A DNA stretch of 64,000 nucleotides from Austropuccinia psidii (lineage: Eukaryota; Basidiomycota; Pucciniomycetes; Pucciniales; Sphaerophragmiaceae). Under the pieces are notes generated by a model. It ran no database searches. It saw only the letters and a program-made list of their open reading frames with translations, and was not told where the DNA came from. Location of the stretch: assembly GCA_023105745.1 (NCBI GenBank), contig JALGQZ010000011.1, positions 26,617,975-26,681,974 on the forward strand. Reading direction: 5' to 3'. Every line of letters begins with the position of its first letter. Within the stretch, counting starts at the first letter, position 1. The translations under genes were made by a program, and so were the position numbers. Shown piece by piece: positions 24,101 through 35,340 of the stretch.

Positions 24101-27028
24101 TTTGTCTGTAGCAAATGCTCCTCTGTGGTCATACAAAAGGGAATAAAGTTCATTTTCTTGTTTATTAGTCAGATGAAGGCTTATTTCAGCCTCATTTAAC
24201 TGTTCAGACTTGAATTTCTCTAATTCTAAGTTGACTGGTGATACTTTGTTTACTGTAATTTGTCTTTTATATGGTAAAAAGGCGAATTTTTGGCACTTAT
24301 TGTCTCCAATAGTAAAGTATCTGTCTTTGTTATTATGTAAATCTATCCCATACATTATTAAATAGTCATTTCCCAATATAAAATGGGTACTAGAGCAATT
24401 TTCCATAACAACAAATTCAACTGTGATCCTTAAATTCCCATTTATGTGTGTGAATATGACATTGGTCTCAAAGATTCCTAATGCTTTCATTGGGTTAATT
24501 GCACTGTTGAATTTTATACCATCAATTGGTAACAATTGGTCTTCAAAATTTGGTACACAAGTCTTAAGAAAAGATTTTCCAACACAAGAGCAGAAGGCTC
24601 CCAGGTCAAGCAAAAGTTTGGTGGGCTTTTTGTCAATCACCACTTCTGTTATACAGGAGTTACCAGCTGTATAACCTTTCCCTCTGTTTGGTTTTGTCTT
24701 CATAAGTTGTGCATCTTGAACTCTTGATAAATCAACTTGACCATTGCTCAATTGTGGCAAGTGGGAATAAGATTCCATGATGTCAAAAGTGGAATTGATA
24801 TTTTCTATATCTTTTGAAGATTCAGAAAATATGGATGACTTATCATCTGAATTGTCTTCAATTATGTCTTCTTTTTCAACATCTGGATCCTTTTCAATGT
24901 CAATTTCATTGATTTTCCCCCTTTTTTGACATGTATTGGCTAAATGGGTGGTGCTTTGGCAAATATGGCACTTTCTGACTGTATCTGCAGATTTATACTT
25001 AATATTACTAGTATTTTCTTTGGGGTTTTTGTCCACAGAATCTTTCCAAGGTGTATTAAACCTTGTTTTGAGATTCACCCTACTAGAACCAATTTTGGTT
25101 CTGGTGGTTACTTCTTCTAGTATATTGATAATATCCTCTGCTGAAGATTGTTCAGTAATTCTGCTTTTGACAGCATTCTCTAAGTCACCTTCACATTGTC
25201 TCAGAATTTTTCTATGGATCATAAATTCTGACATGTCAGGATATAATGCTGTTAATCTGTCTTTTTGTTGGCAAAACCATGGTAAAGCTTTGTCTTTATC
25301 AGCATTAAATTTGGCAGATTCAAAGGCTGTTTTAACTTTAAACCTCCAAGCATCATTTGCCCATTTGTTGATGATTTGGGTTTTCCACCAAGTCCAACTC
25401 TGATGTCCATGTGCTTGTCTTATTTTGATGTACCATCTGTGAGCTGATCTGGTAAACAAGGTGTTAAACCTGGCTGTTACCAATCTGTCTGGTAATTCAA
25501 AATTCTCTTTGATCATGTCAATACCTCTAATGAATTCCATATGGTCATACTCTCCTTCACCACTGAAGTGAGGCCATTCTTTAAGTTTTGGAACTTCTTT
25601 CAAGAGTGCTTGGCCCATTGATGGTTCCAAGTTATGAAAAGAAGTGGATAATTCATTTTTCAATTGTGAATTATCAGGATCCAATACTTGTGGATTTGGA
25701 ATTCTTGTGCCCTCATTTTGATTCAAAGGTGTAGACATTCGTGGTAAGGTGTTCAGTCTTTGTTCAATGTCATTCATTTTACTGTGGCTACACCTTTGGG
25801 AATTTCTGTATTCATGTTGGAAGCTTTGTATTAAATTTATGACTTCAATTTTATACATGTCTTCTTTATGTGTCAGTTCTTGCCATAACTCTGTCTGTCT
25901 TGTATTATCAGCAGTGACTTGATTCAATTTCATTGATAATTTTGATACTTCTTCTTGTGAAGCATCAAAACACTTTTTCAAGGCAATGGTATATGTCTTT
26001 ACTTCAGTAAATGAATTTAAAATGTCATCAAGAACTTTCTTGTTATCTGTCTTGATAATATTTATGGCTTGTTTAATTCTTGTTTCAATTTTGTCATCAA
26101 TATTGAATTTAGAATATTTATCTGTTAATTCTTTAATAATGGCAGATTGTTCATTTATTTTATTGTTAGAAGAATTATCATTATTGGAATTTTTAATTGT
26201 TCTTAAAACTTTTTCAAAACACATAAGTGTTTCATTAATTTGGCACAGACTAAGCTTGTTTGTTTTAATGTTGTTACAAATGGTTTCATTTTTATAAGAA
26301 AGATGTTTTTTGACATTATTTATAGCATTATACGACTCTGGGATGGAATCAAATATGTCAGAAATCATTTCTGGAATCTTAATCTGGCTTCCTCCTTCTT
26401 CTGTAATTCCATCATGGTTCTGGCCATCTGAAATACATTTTCCATGGCATCCTGCTGAATCTTTGGGATTCTGTATCCCTGGCTGTAAGGTTTTGGGGCT
26501 GGTGCCTTCCCTTTGCCCTTCTTTGGAGTTTGTGGCTGCTTTTTCACATTGGAATTGCTGCTGCTGGCCACTGGGGCTGTTTTTGGCACTGGTTTGGGTG
26601 GTGGAGGGTTGTTTTTCCTACATTCTAGTGTCAAAAGCATCATGTTTTTCTTCTCCATCAATGGATGCCATCCATTGAGCAATTTGCAAGTGTTGGGATG
26701 GCCCAAGAATTTTCTTACTGTCAGGTAAGAATTCATGCAATTCTTCCATAGGTCTGCAAGGATCTGGTACTCCTTGAATTGAAGTGCATTGTTGTATGCA
26801 CTGTGGCTGGCTTTGTATATGTCCACAGAGGCTTGTTGTGGCGGTGTCAGCTCTTTTTGAAGGTAAAATGGTATTATCAGCTTCAGAATGACCCATTTTA
26901 GTTGTTTGGAAGTCATCAACTGACCCTTTTCCTTCTGTACCTGATTGGCCTCTGCCATAATCACGTCTATTACCTTTTTGGGAGCTGCTTGAGGGGTTGT
27001 AGCTGGCTTCTGACATGGTTGAAGGCAT
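21104..27028 (-). pseudogene. gag-pol: Element A Gag-Pol polyprotein, one frame with two nonsense codons
   Basis: From ATG at 27028 to the stop at 21104 a single frame runs for about 1974 codons. It is broken only by TAG at 26618-26620 and TGA at 21830-21832. The open middle piece (26368-21833, 1511 residues) shows, in its own numbering: a Ser/Asn-rich, coiled-coil-like N-terminus; a capsid region ([17 protein letters not shown], about 265-400); a CCHC knuckle ([14 protein letters not shown], about 466-479); a protease with the unusual triad DLG (Asp588); RT with YIDD at 936-939; RNase H (first Asp at 1085, NADGLSRW later); integrase HHCC (about 1318-1360) and D,D,E core (MDWVTG, SDRDPKF, AERMIQ). 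The last 234 residues after the TGA carry the GPF segment and chromodomain-like tail. Two point changes would explain all inactivation seen. Confidence 0.93.
26365..27009 (-). CDS. Second open frame overlapping the N-terminus of the element A polyprotein
   Basis: This frame stays open from the candidate splice acceptor at 27009 to the TGA at 26365. The first Met is at 26964 ([14 protein letters not shown]), giving 199 residues from that Met. It overlaps the polyprotein frame for its whole length. The sequence looks like a real protein: a helical central part ([19 protein letters not shown], then [13 protein letters not shown]), a Pro/Lys-rich linker ([32 protein letters not shown]) and a Lys/Glu-rich helical end. 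Its stop overlaps an internal in-frame polyprotein Met as ATGA (26365-26368). Element C has a counterpart frame at 46856-47370 with a similar LA..W and GW.P pattern. The function is unknown; a Gag-like or accessory role is inferred from position only. Confidence 0.6.
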   Translation of the reverse strand, partial: KPATTPQAAPKKVIDVIMAEANQVQKEKGQLMTSKQLKWVILKLIIPFYLQKELTPPQQASVDIYKASHSAYNNALQFKEYQILADLWKNCMNSYLTVRKFLGHPNTCKLLNGWHPLMEKKNMMLLTLECRKNNPPPPKPVPKTAPVASSSNSNVKKQPQTPKKGKGKAPAPKPYSQGYRIPKIQQDAMENVFQMARTMMELQKKEEARLRFQK

Positions 27029-27077
27029 AATTATGGTTAAAAAGGCTTAAAATAGTATTTTTACGTCAAAAACTTAC
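27010..27077 (-). other. Candidate 68-nt intron containing the element A polyprotein start
   Basis: On the minus strand it begins GTAAGT (27077-27072) and ends CATGTCAG (27010). The polyprotein ATG (27028) is at intron position 50. The upstream 28 codons (27162-27078) are open in the frame that joins, as read, to the polyprotein frame (phase 1). The join is one base away from the overlapping 199-codon frame. Farther up in that upstream frame a TAA occurs at 27163-27165. Element C has an intron-like segment of identical length with the start codon in nearly the same position. No expression evidence is available. Confidence 0.5.
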
Positions 27078-27500
27078 TATTGGCCAAAATTTTAGCTTTC
27101 TGAAGGGTATTACTTATGTCCAAGTTAATTAATTCAGAAGATATTGGTTCAGGTTGGTTATTTTAAGTCACAATAACAGTACTATTATGATCAAAATTAA
27201 CAGTACTGGCAGGGATAATGCTGGTTACTGTTGAGGCTGTTTCAATGTTTTCTTGTCTTACTACGTTGTCAGACACTAAAATTAAAGAAAAAGCCAATTA
27301 ATTAAGTAAAAAAAGGTTATTTCAAAAAAAGAGAAATAAAATATAAGCCTCACTTATAATATGAAAAAAATTATTTTTATGGATTTTTTGGATTATAAGT
27401 ATTTTTTATATGTTTTTAAATTTTTCGATATAAGAAAAAAAGATTTAAAAATAGTAGAAAAAATATGTCACAGGTAAAATATCACGGCTGGGCCCCCAAA
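27078..27500 (-). promoter_or_regulatory. Element A leader with tRNA primer-binding site
   Basis: Next to the 5' LTR, after two bases, the minus strand reads TGGGGGCCCAGCCGTGA (27498-27482). It starts with the TGG expected from a tRNA CCA end. Element C has nearly the same site (TGGGGGCCTGGCTGTGG). I cannot name the primer tRNA; the pairing base before CCA would be C. The rest is AT-rich leader, with a pyrimidine tract ending TTTTAG before a short open stretch near 27280. Confidence 0.75.
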
Positions 27501-29328
27501 TGTAAGGTGTGGATATGAAACTTTGATTAAAAATCAAGTACTTTTCCTGTCCTCAAAATTTGTATAAGGTAAAATTCAGTTAAAAATAGTATGAAATATT
27601 TTTTTTAAGAGAAAACACGCCAATTTTATTGTTTGTAACTTTCTTAGTATAAAACAATAATATTATAAAAATTTATTGTTTTACCAACAATAAAAATTTA
27701 TCCAAAAAATACTCTACAAGAGATATTTTAAGGCTACAAAAGAAATTTCTTCAAGAGCAATTTCAATTGGAATTAATTGAGAAAAGAACTGCAAGCAATT
27801 AATTAAAGAACAGAGTCTTTAATAATAATATCAAAGAGAAAACACGCCCAAAAGTGACCAGAGTGAATTTGGAAACAAAGTGACAAAGTTTACAGTGATG
27901 AAAGATGCTTTAATTCACTTTTGGGGTGGTTCAGGGGTAAAAATGATTATAAGAGTTACAAACAATGATTATAATGAGTTTTTTCACGTGGTTGAAAGGA
28001 TTAAAATGACTTAAAAATGGTGGTTGGAATCTTTGATTGATTGGTTTAACAGTGTTTAAACTAATTAATAAAAGGAAAAGATTCTAACATGAAAAGAAAA
28101 GTGGGGCAAAGAAGACATTCTTTTATAGCCATCAATTCTCTTACTCCAAAAGTAAAATTTACTCTTGTCAGTCGTGAAAAACAGTCTGACAACAGAAAAG
28201 CCAATCATGGCATCATTGAACCCTGGTTTAGACCAAAAAGGGCTGGTTTTAGCCATTTTTAGCCATTTTAGACCCTTAAATCAGCCATTACTATAGCAAT
28301 ACCAGGCCTAGAGCCTTCAAAACACGTCAGAATGTGTGTCAGAGACGTAGAAACCAGTTAAAACTGATTTTACTATGATGGTTTTATCTTAAGGGTAGCT
28401 TTACCCTCTTGGCAACAGCTAAAACTACTCCAGTTGGTATCAAAACCTCATCATCGATTGAGTCCACAGACCCTGTAACTCAATTCCAGGCCAAAAGTGA
28501 TGAAATTTTGCGTGAACTTTGACATCCCACGCCTGTCAGCAAGGATTTTGGGGGTCTAGCTCCCCCTTAGAACTGGAGTTCCTTTTACCCCCCAAATTTA
28601 ATCTTTCCAATTTATTTTTCCTTTAATTCCTCATCATGTATTATACTTATAATTTAAATATGTAATTCAATTCAATTGTACAGTACAATACAGTAATAAT
28701 TGACACCTCATATGTAAATCAAAGTTCACTTATGTAATACACGCGCACATTTTGACATTTCAATTGAATTCAATTGAAAATACTTCAATTCCTCATAGCT
28801 TCTAAACTAAACACAACACCTCAATTTTAACACAAAAATAGATGGTTAACACCACATGTGGTGTGAATTAAATTAAGGTTTTGAGTATTTTCAACTTTCG
28901 TATTGAAAATACTAAAAACTTAATTTAAGCTTATTTAGAGTTGAGTTACAAGAATTTCACTCAGATGTGACCCAACCTGATTTTTTATGAGGAATCCAAT
29001 GGTGAAATAATTTATATGTGTTTATTTATTGAATAAAAATTTATAATAATTTTTATTTAACTTTTTTCCAAAAAAATTTATTTTTTCACAATTTTGTTAA
29101 AATTTCATTTTTACTTAATTTTTTCAAGTATAAATGTAATTTTATAATCACAAAATTTAATGTATTTTTATTCTTAAATTGTAATTAATTTTTTATTTTT
29201 AATATAACTTTATATTTATATTTTGATTTTTATTCCAATAATATAAATAAATTCATTTTATTTATATTAATATGTTATTTTTGTATTTGTGGTCTTTTGG
29301 GTATATGAAATTACCTCTAAGGCTCACA
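27501..29328 (-). repeat. Element A 5' LTR
   Basis: 1828 bp, TGTAAGGTGTGG...CTAAGGCTCACA on the plus strand, followed by the TGTAT target duplication. It contains the palindromic words CAATTGAATTCAATTG and many TTAGCC-type short repeats, as in all family A LTRs. In element orientation it drives the minus-strand transcript; I did not pin down a TATA box. Confidence 0.92.
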
Positions 29329-29333
29329 TGTAT

Positions 29334-30150
29334 GACACGTAGAAAGCTGTACAGAACCTGTATGGGACCCCAGTATTGAATGAACTATGAGGTATTGAAG
29401 TAAAAACAAGCTTTTTTGTCTGTTTGACACCTCACAATCATGGTTATGGGATATTATCCCATTTTAAGGCTGTATTGGCCAAACTGTGGGAGTTTGACCT
29501 TAAAACAGCCATACCTTTGTCAATTTTTGAGATATCAACCTCAAGATTGGTTCAGTGTGTAGCCCTTTATGTGTCCTACATAACGGTACCTCATTTGATA
29601 TGGTTATAATTGAGTATAGCAAAGGTATGCCATGTACCAGATTTTTGTACATATGCGCAGTTTTAGGCAAAAGCTGTATTAGGCTTGTTTGCCTTATAAC
29701 TTTTGTTCTAGATGAAATATGGGGAAATAAATGGCACCATCAGATATCCCTGATTGTGCTCTTTCCAAAAATACCCCACCTTAGGTATCTCACACTAAAA
29801 CTGTAGAAGTTAGATGAGAGGTGAATATTTTATTCAGACTCTTATTTGGCCTGAATTTGGCCATAACTTCAGTAATACTGGTGCTAGCTCAGCTTACTGG
29901 TACCATTGGATAGCCCTGACTTAGAGCTTCATTTTGAATATTCATTTGATGGGTTTAAGCCTGTTACTCTGTATTTTAGATGAGAGGTAAAAATTAAGGT
30001 TTATGCTCAGAAACAACTTTGAGCAGGAATAATTTTGTTATTCCTTGTCCTATGGTGATGGGACATGTTCTGGTGGTATCTTGGCTATACCATTGGTTTA
30101 TGGTATTTAGCTTTCATGCTTGTGCCTTGGTTTTGAGTAACAGGCTGACA
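29334..30150 (-). repeat. Solo family C LTR, right part
   Basis: Continuation of 17356-17906 after element A, ending ...CAGGCTGACA at 30150 and followed by the TTTCT duplication. The long family C LTR open frame (MTPHNHGYGILS...) is cut short here at 61 codons (29424-29609) by a stop, in line with this copy being older. Confidence 0.92.
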
Positions 30151-30155
30151 TTTCT

Positions 30156-31116
30156 CTACAAATCTGATTTTCCACATAAAATTAAGAATATTTTTAATTT
30201 CTCTTCTTTTATTTTTAAATACAATTTAAATAAGTTTTATTTACATTTTTTGGCGTAAAACCTTTTCAAAATTATTATATTAAGTGTTAAAAAGAGGTTA
30301 TTTTCTCTTTTAAAATAATTTCTCTCTATCATTACTTTTAATAATTCATTTATTAATAAAAATAGTATTTATATTAATATATAAGATTAATATTGGTAAT
30401 ATTATTGTTATTGAAAAAAATTTTTTTTATGCCTTTATAGTTTGTTGGTAACAATAATAAAGAGCTTTAAGTATATTAATTATTATATATTATTGTATTT
30501 ATTTAATGATATAATAGTTTTGCACCATAATTATGAAAATTCTTCATTTTGTATATTTCATAAGGAAATTCATAGTACAACAGGTGAAATATATTTAATA
30601 TTTCCCTATTGTTTCATAGTAAAACCTTACATTTGGGGGGCTGGCTGTGACCTTTACTTAAAGACCTTTAAAGAAGATTCAAATTGGGTTTATCAAATAA
30701 TAAATTCTATTTAAAATTATAAAATTATATAATCGTTTCATATTCATTTATTTTAAGAGCTATTGTGGCATTTGGAACCCAATTGTACTTTCTTAAACGT
30801 GGTTTTTCACAATGTTAGACTTGCAAGAACTTTGTTTGAATGACTCGAGTGATTAAGAAATATATTTATAAATTCAAAATAAAGCCTTATTACAAATTGA
30901 TTCCAAAAGAGTCATCTTAACTTTACTTGGTTCTTTAAAAGTAACAATATGAAATCAAGCAGAAAAAAACAATAAAAAAAGTTATTTCTATTCTTGTTGA
31001 TCATTTCTTTTATTATTTTACCCATTAAAAGACATAAAAGCAATTTTTAGGCGGAAATCACCATATCTTATCAAAAATAACATTTTTTCAAAAAATGATT
31101 ATATTCATTTGTCTTT
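30156..31116. other. AT-rich sequence, no gene seen
   Basis: Right flank of the nested LTR, originally joined to 17355. Long T and A runs; the small open frames (30442-30714 and others) have no motif or paralogue in the window. Confidence 0.5.
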
Positions 31117-33464
31117 TTAGTGTTTGCAGACAACCCAGCAGAGGATAATCAAACCACTGTCGAGAGATTGGTAGAAGAAACTTGTACAAGTTCTCCAACA
31201 CCAATTTTCAATAAGAGAAACAAAGCTAAGAAATTTGTCCTTCCAGGACCCACTATTCAGGACTATGAAAGTGAGAGCCTCCTTTTTTGAATTTCCATAA
31301 AAGATTTTCTTGCGTTCTGAAATCTTTTGTTTTCTGGAATTTTTACTATTACTACTAGATGAGTATACCCATAGTCTATCCAATCAGATGGAGATGGACT
31401 CAGAAGTAGGGTTGATCCCTCAAAAGGGAAAAGAAAGGGAAATATACCCAGTGGAATAGAATCCACACAAGGAAGTACTATATCCAAAAGACAAGTCCCA
31501 GATATTCACATGATTCCTGAACCAGAACTGGAACTAAGTATGAGTAACTCTAACAGGGTCAAATCACATTCAGAGGGCTCAAATAGAAATTTATATGAGA
31601 CAGTAAAAGCAGTATTACACAGTGTACAAGGAGAAAGATTGGGAAATGTTGCCACAAATCCACCATGGAGTGATGAAATCCTGGCACAACTTAAAAAATA
31701 TTCCTCAAAGAGGAGGAAAAAGTGATATACTCCAAAAAATAGAATCCACTATTATCCAAGCCTCAAATCAAGAGGATAAAGGTATCCAATGCTAAAAAGC
31801 AAGAGAAAAGCAAGGAATAAGCCCCAGTAGCTTCTACCAGCAATCCTCAAGCCAACCAACTCCCCCAAGAAGGGAAGAAGAACAAGAAAAAGAATTTGAG
31901 GAAACCATATTCCCCAAGTTACAGGATCCCAAAAATGCAAAAAGATGCCATGGAAAACGTCTCCAATATAGCCAGAGCCTTGATGGAATTCAAGGAAAAA
32001 GAGGATCAACAAATGAGACAACCTCATTTTCCAAAGAAATAATTTTTTCTCCTGATGTTGTAAGTACATTGACTGAAATTAAAAATAGTATCTAACCTCT
32101 TAAAGAAATTAAAAATAGGCTATTATCCGTACAAGAAATAAATAACAGCTTATCATCTTTAACAAAAATTTTTGTACAACATAAAAAAGAAATTGTTAAC
32201 ATTAAATTTATGGTTGAAAATAATAAACCAAACATTTTCTTTGACAATTCTCAAAGGTCAATACAAGGACAACAAGAATTGTATAAATACAAAAAAAGAT
32301 ATTAAAGAAGAAACTTTGAAAATAAATTGTGATGTGAGCATTGACAATTTAACAGAAAAATTAAACAAATTAAGTATTTCTGTTCAAAATTTGAAGAAAA
32401 GACTTCATCACATCAAAAATTACTTCTAGACCATGTACAAAAAGTAATGGTAAAAATACCTGGTATTGGTGGAAAAATGAAATAATCACCAAATGGGCAT
32501 ATGATTCCTGGAGGTAAAAAAGAGGAAATGTATTTGAAAAGTCCTTCTTTGATCCAGAAAAGGATAAAACTTTGACTTGGTTCTTAAAAAAAGGTGAAAC
32601 ATTGAATGCACTGTACCCAGAAATGTCACAAAGGATGGTGTACATGAAGATACTTGAGAAATGTGAAGGGGAATTAGAACATTCCCTAAGAATCAGGTGC
32701 ATATAACCATGCTCCACAGAAAAATATATCAATTCACTTGAAGATATAGTGACAAGAACTAAGATTGGTTGAACTTGGAGAAAAGTGTACATCAAAAGTT
32801 CAAATGAACAATTTTTCAAGAAAGATAAACTAAAAGAACATTTCAAGCCCAATCCAAGAAACACTAGTGAGCAAAAAAAATGCCATAAAAGTGGAGGTAT
32901 TTGACACTTAGCCAATAATTGCCTTAAAAAAGCAAAGATAAATGAAATTGTGGAAAAAGAGAACCATAATGAGAAAGAAGAAGAATCAGATTCTGAAAAA
33001 CACACTGAAGAGTCAGAAGCTTCTGAAAGTGATGAAATTAATATAATTAATTCACAAATTAATAATATTGATTTAATATAGGAAGTATTAGATGTCAAAT
33101 CCAACTTACCACAAGTTGAAACATCTGAGACAAGCCTGAAAAACATGAAAGATGATAAAATGTACAGAACCAAACCAGTGAAAGGAATACTGTACATGTG
33201 TTGGTAAAGTTTATTTGAAATCAATTGTACCAAATTTGAAAGAAAATCTTATACCAATACAAGGAGTCAAATTTAGTAGTGCCAGTGAAAGCATGAAGCC
33301 CCTTGGAATAATTGACTTAACATTAATTTTTGGTCACCCTTGACAATGTATAAGAGGGAAAGTTGAGTTTTTAGTAATGGACAACTGTACTAGTAACCAC
33401 TTTATACTTGTAAATGATTACTTGTCAATTTATATCATATATATGTCAAATCAAAAAGAAAGAT
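31117..33464 (+). pseudogene. gag: Decayed gag/protease of a family A-related Ty3/Gypsy element
   Basis: Stops and frameshifts are frequent, but the order of element A is still readable. There is an N-terminal Lys/Gln-rich part (around 31680-32060, including a segment like [23 protein letters not shown]). A coiled-coil-like part (32090-32400) follows. A capsid piece (about 32550-32760) has FFDPEKDKTLTWF, ALYPEMSQRM and ILEKCEGELEHS matching [22 protein letters not shown] and [13 protein letters not shown] knuckle remnant (CHKSGGI*HLANNC) lies near 32880-32930, an acidic linker follows, and a protease tail (NHFILVNDYLS for [11 protein letters not shown]) near 33395-33425. The RT and everything after it are missing, because a family A LTR starts at 33465 in the middle of the protease domain. 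Confidence 0.78.
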
Positions 33465-34498
33465 TGTGAGCCTTAGAGGTCTTTTCATATACCCAAAAGA
33501 CCTCAAATAATAAAATAAGATATATATATATATATAAAATAAAGTTATTTATATTATCAAAATAAGAAATAAATATAAATATAAATCTCTATATAAAAAT
33601 AGAAATTAAATTATAGCTTAAAAATAAAATTACATTGAGTTTGAAATTTGTGAAAACACATTTTTACTTGAAAAAATTAAGTAAAAATGAATTTGCAACA
33701 AAAATACCAATATTGAAAGATTTTTGAAAAAAAGTTAAAGAAAAATTATCATAGCTTTTCATCCTTCAAAAAACTATATGAAAATTGTTTCAACATTGGA
33801 CATCTCATAAAAATTAAGGTAGGGTAACCTCTGGGTAAAATTTCTGTAACTCAACTCTAAATAAGCGTGAATTAAATTCTTAGTATTTTCTTTACAAAAG
33901 CTCAAAATCCTCAAAACCTTAATTTAATTCACATCAAATGTGGTTTTAACCATCAAATTTTGTGTTAAAATTGAGATGTGATGTGTAGTTCAGAAGGTAT
34001 GAGGAATTGAAGTATTTTCAATTGAATGTCAAAATGTGTGCATATATTAGATAAGCGAACTTTAATTTAAATATGGGGTGTCAATTATTACAGTAAGTGT
34101 ATTATAAAACTCAATTGAATTACATATGTAAATTACAAGTATAATACATGATGAGGAATTAAAGGAAGAATAAATTGGAAAGATTAATTTGGGGGGGGAA
34201 AGCACTCTAGCTCTGAGGGGGAGCCAGACCACCAAAATCCTTGCTTACAGGAATGAGAGGTCAAAATCTACACAAAGGTTCATGAATTTTAGCCTGGAAT
34301 TGAGTCACAGGGTCTGTGACTAAATTGATGATGAGGTTTTGATACCAACCAGGGCAGTTTTAACTGTTTCCAAGAGGGTAAAACAACCCTTAAACTGAAA
34401 CAATCTTAGTAAAAACAGGTTTAGCTAGTTTCTACGTTTCTTAAAAACCTTTGCACTTGTTTTGAAGGCTTCAGACCAGGTATTATATAGTAATTCAC
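33465..34498 (+). repeat. Family A-like LTR, degenerate and 3'-truncated
   Basis: Begins TGTGAGCCTTAGAGG and follows the family A LTR, with many substitutions, to about 34498 ('ccaggtattatatagtaattca'). The last roughly 800 bases of the LTR are absent. It is clearly more diverged than the LTRs at 6006, 17907 and 27501. It sits inside an older family A-related gag/protease. Confidence 0.8.
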
Positions 34499-34850
34499 CA
34501 GGGCAAATCTTGCATCAATTGTTGTCAATTGACTTCAGATTGCACAGCGGTCAGTAGCAAATCTTGCTTCAGTCGCGTTAGTGTCACTTTATAGTCACTG
34601 GATTTAGTGGGTCACGTCACGTCAGCATCAAGACAATGTCAATTGTCACATGTGTCACATGAGAATGTCACTCAAAGCCCAAACCCTTTTCCACACTATT
34701 CACAATGTTTGGGTAATTACACCTCATGGTGCTGCTCAGATTGGTGCATGGGAAGACTTCTTCCCAACTGCCTGGTCATCTCACCCCTTTACCATGCCTA
34801 CTCTGACGCTTGAGTGGCTTCCGCCTCCCCACCTAATCCTTGCCAATTCT
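34499..34850. other. Spacer rich in GTCAC words
   Basis: Between the truncated LTR and the C-rich minisatellite. Several GTCAC/GTCACGTCACGTCAG and TGTCACATG words cluster at 34587-34680. The two overlapping short open frames (34607-34853) lead into the minisatellite and I cannot support them as genes. Confidence 0.4.
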
Positions 34851-35340
34851 TAGCATGCTTACGCGCCCACACCCCCCTCCAGATGAGACTCCAACACTGC
34901 CCCCCCATTGCCGCTCTCACCACTCCTTATGCTTCTGCACCCCCGCCTCATCTTCTCCTTGGCTTACAATCCTTATGCTGCTGCGGGGCCCTCAAGTTAT
35001 GCCTCCGACACCACCCTCACCCCCCCTTGCACCTCCTCGCACCCGCCCAACATGCCTCTGACGCTGCTTACCATCCTTACACTTGCAGTGCCCTCCCGAC
35101 ATGCCTCCAATGCCCCCCTCACACTGGCCTGATCCTTACACTCCTGCAGCCCCCTCAAGATGAGACTCCAATGCTTCCCCCCATCTCCGCCCTCACCACG
35201 CCTTATGCTTCTGCACCCCGCCTTTTCTTCTCTACTGCTTACAATTCTTACGCTCCCATGGCACCCTCAAGATATGCCTCTGACACCACCCTCAACCCCC
35301 CTTACATCGCTTACCATCCTTATGCTCAGATACTAGATCC
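34851..35340. repeat. C-rich minisatellite with higher-order structure
   Basis: The plus strand is extremely rich in C and poor in G. Words such as 'cttacaatccttatgc', 'ccctcaag', 'tatgcctc' and 'gacaccaccctca' recur. A larger unit recurs with an offset of about 277 bases ('agatgagactccaa' at 34880 and at 35158). All plus-strand frames stay open for long stretches because C-rich repeats lack stops (for example 176 codons at 34814-35344). I know this type from many predicted Austropuccinia proteins, but I read it as tandem DNA and not as a gene. Confidence 0.75.

Larger units (their letters stand above)
17907..29328 (-). mobile_element. Family A Ty3/Gypsy element, nearly intact, nested in a solo LTR
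   Basis: The ends are TGTAAGGTGTGG (17907) and GAGGCTCACA (29328), flanked by the pentamer TGTAT at 17902-17906 and 29329-29333. It interrupts the solo family C LTR exactly. In element orientation (right to left): LTR 27501-29328, leader with primer-binding site and candidate intron, one long polyprotein frame (27028-21104) with two nonsense codons, polypurine tract, partial LTR (21080-19913), a 169-bp repeat of the pol 3' end (19912-19744), then a complete LTR (19743-17907). The single target-site duplication around this compound 3' end suggests that it integrated as one piece. It is the youngest and best preserved element in the window. Confidence 0.95.

Noticed and set aside
26618..26620. 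Programmed stop-codon readthrough at the TAG in the element A polyprotein
   Set aside because: Possible in principle, but the second nonsense codon at 21830 and lack of a visible readthrough context make simple mutation more likely. Comparison with other copies would decide.
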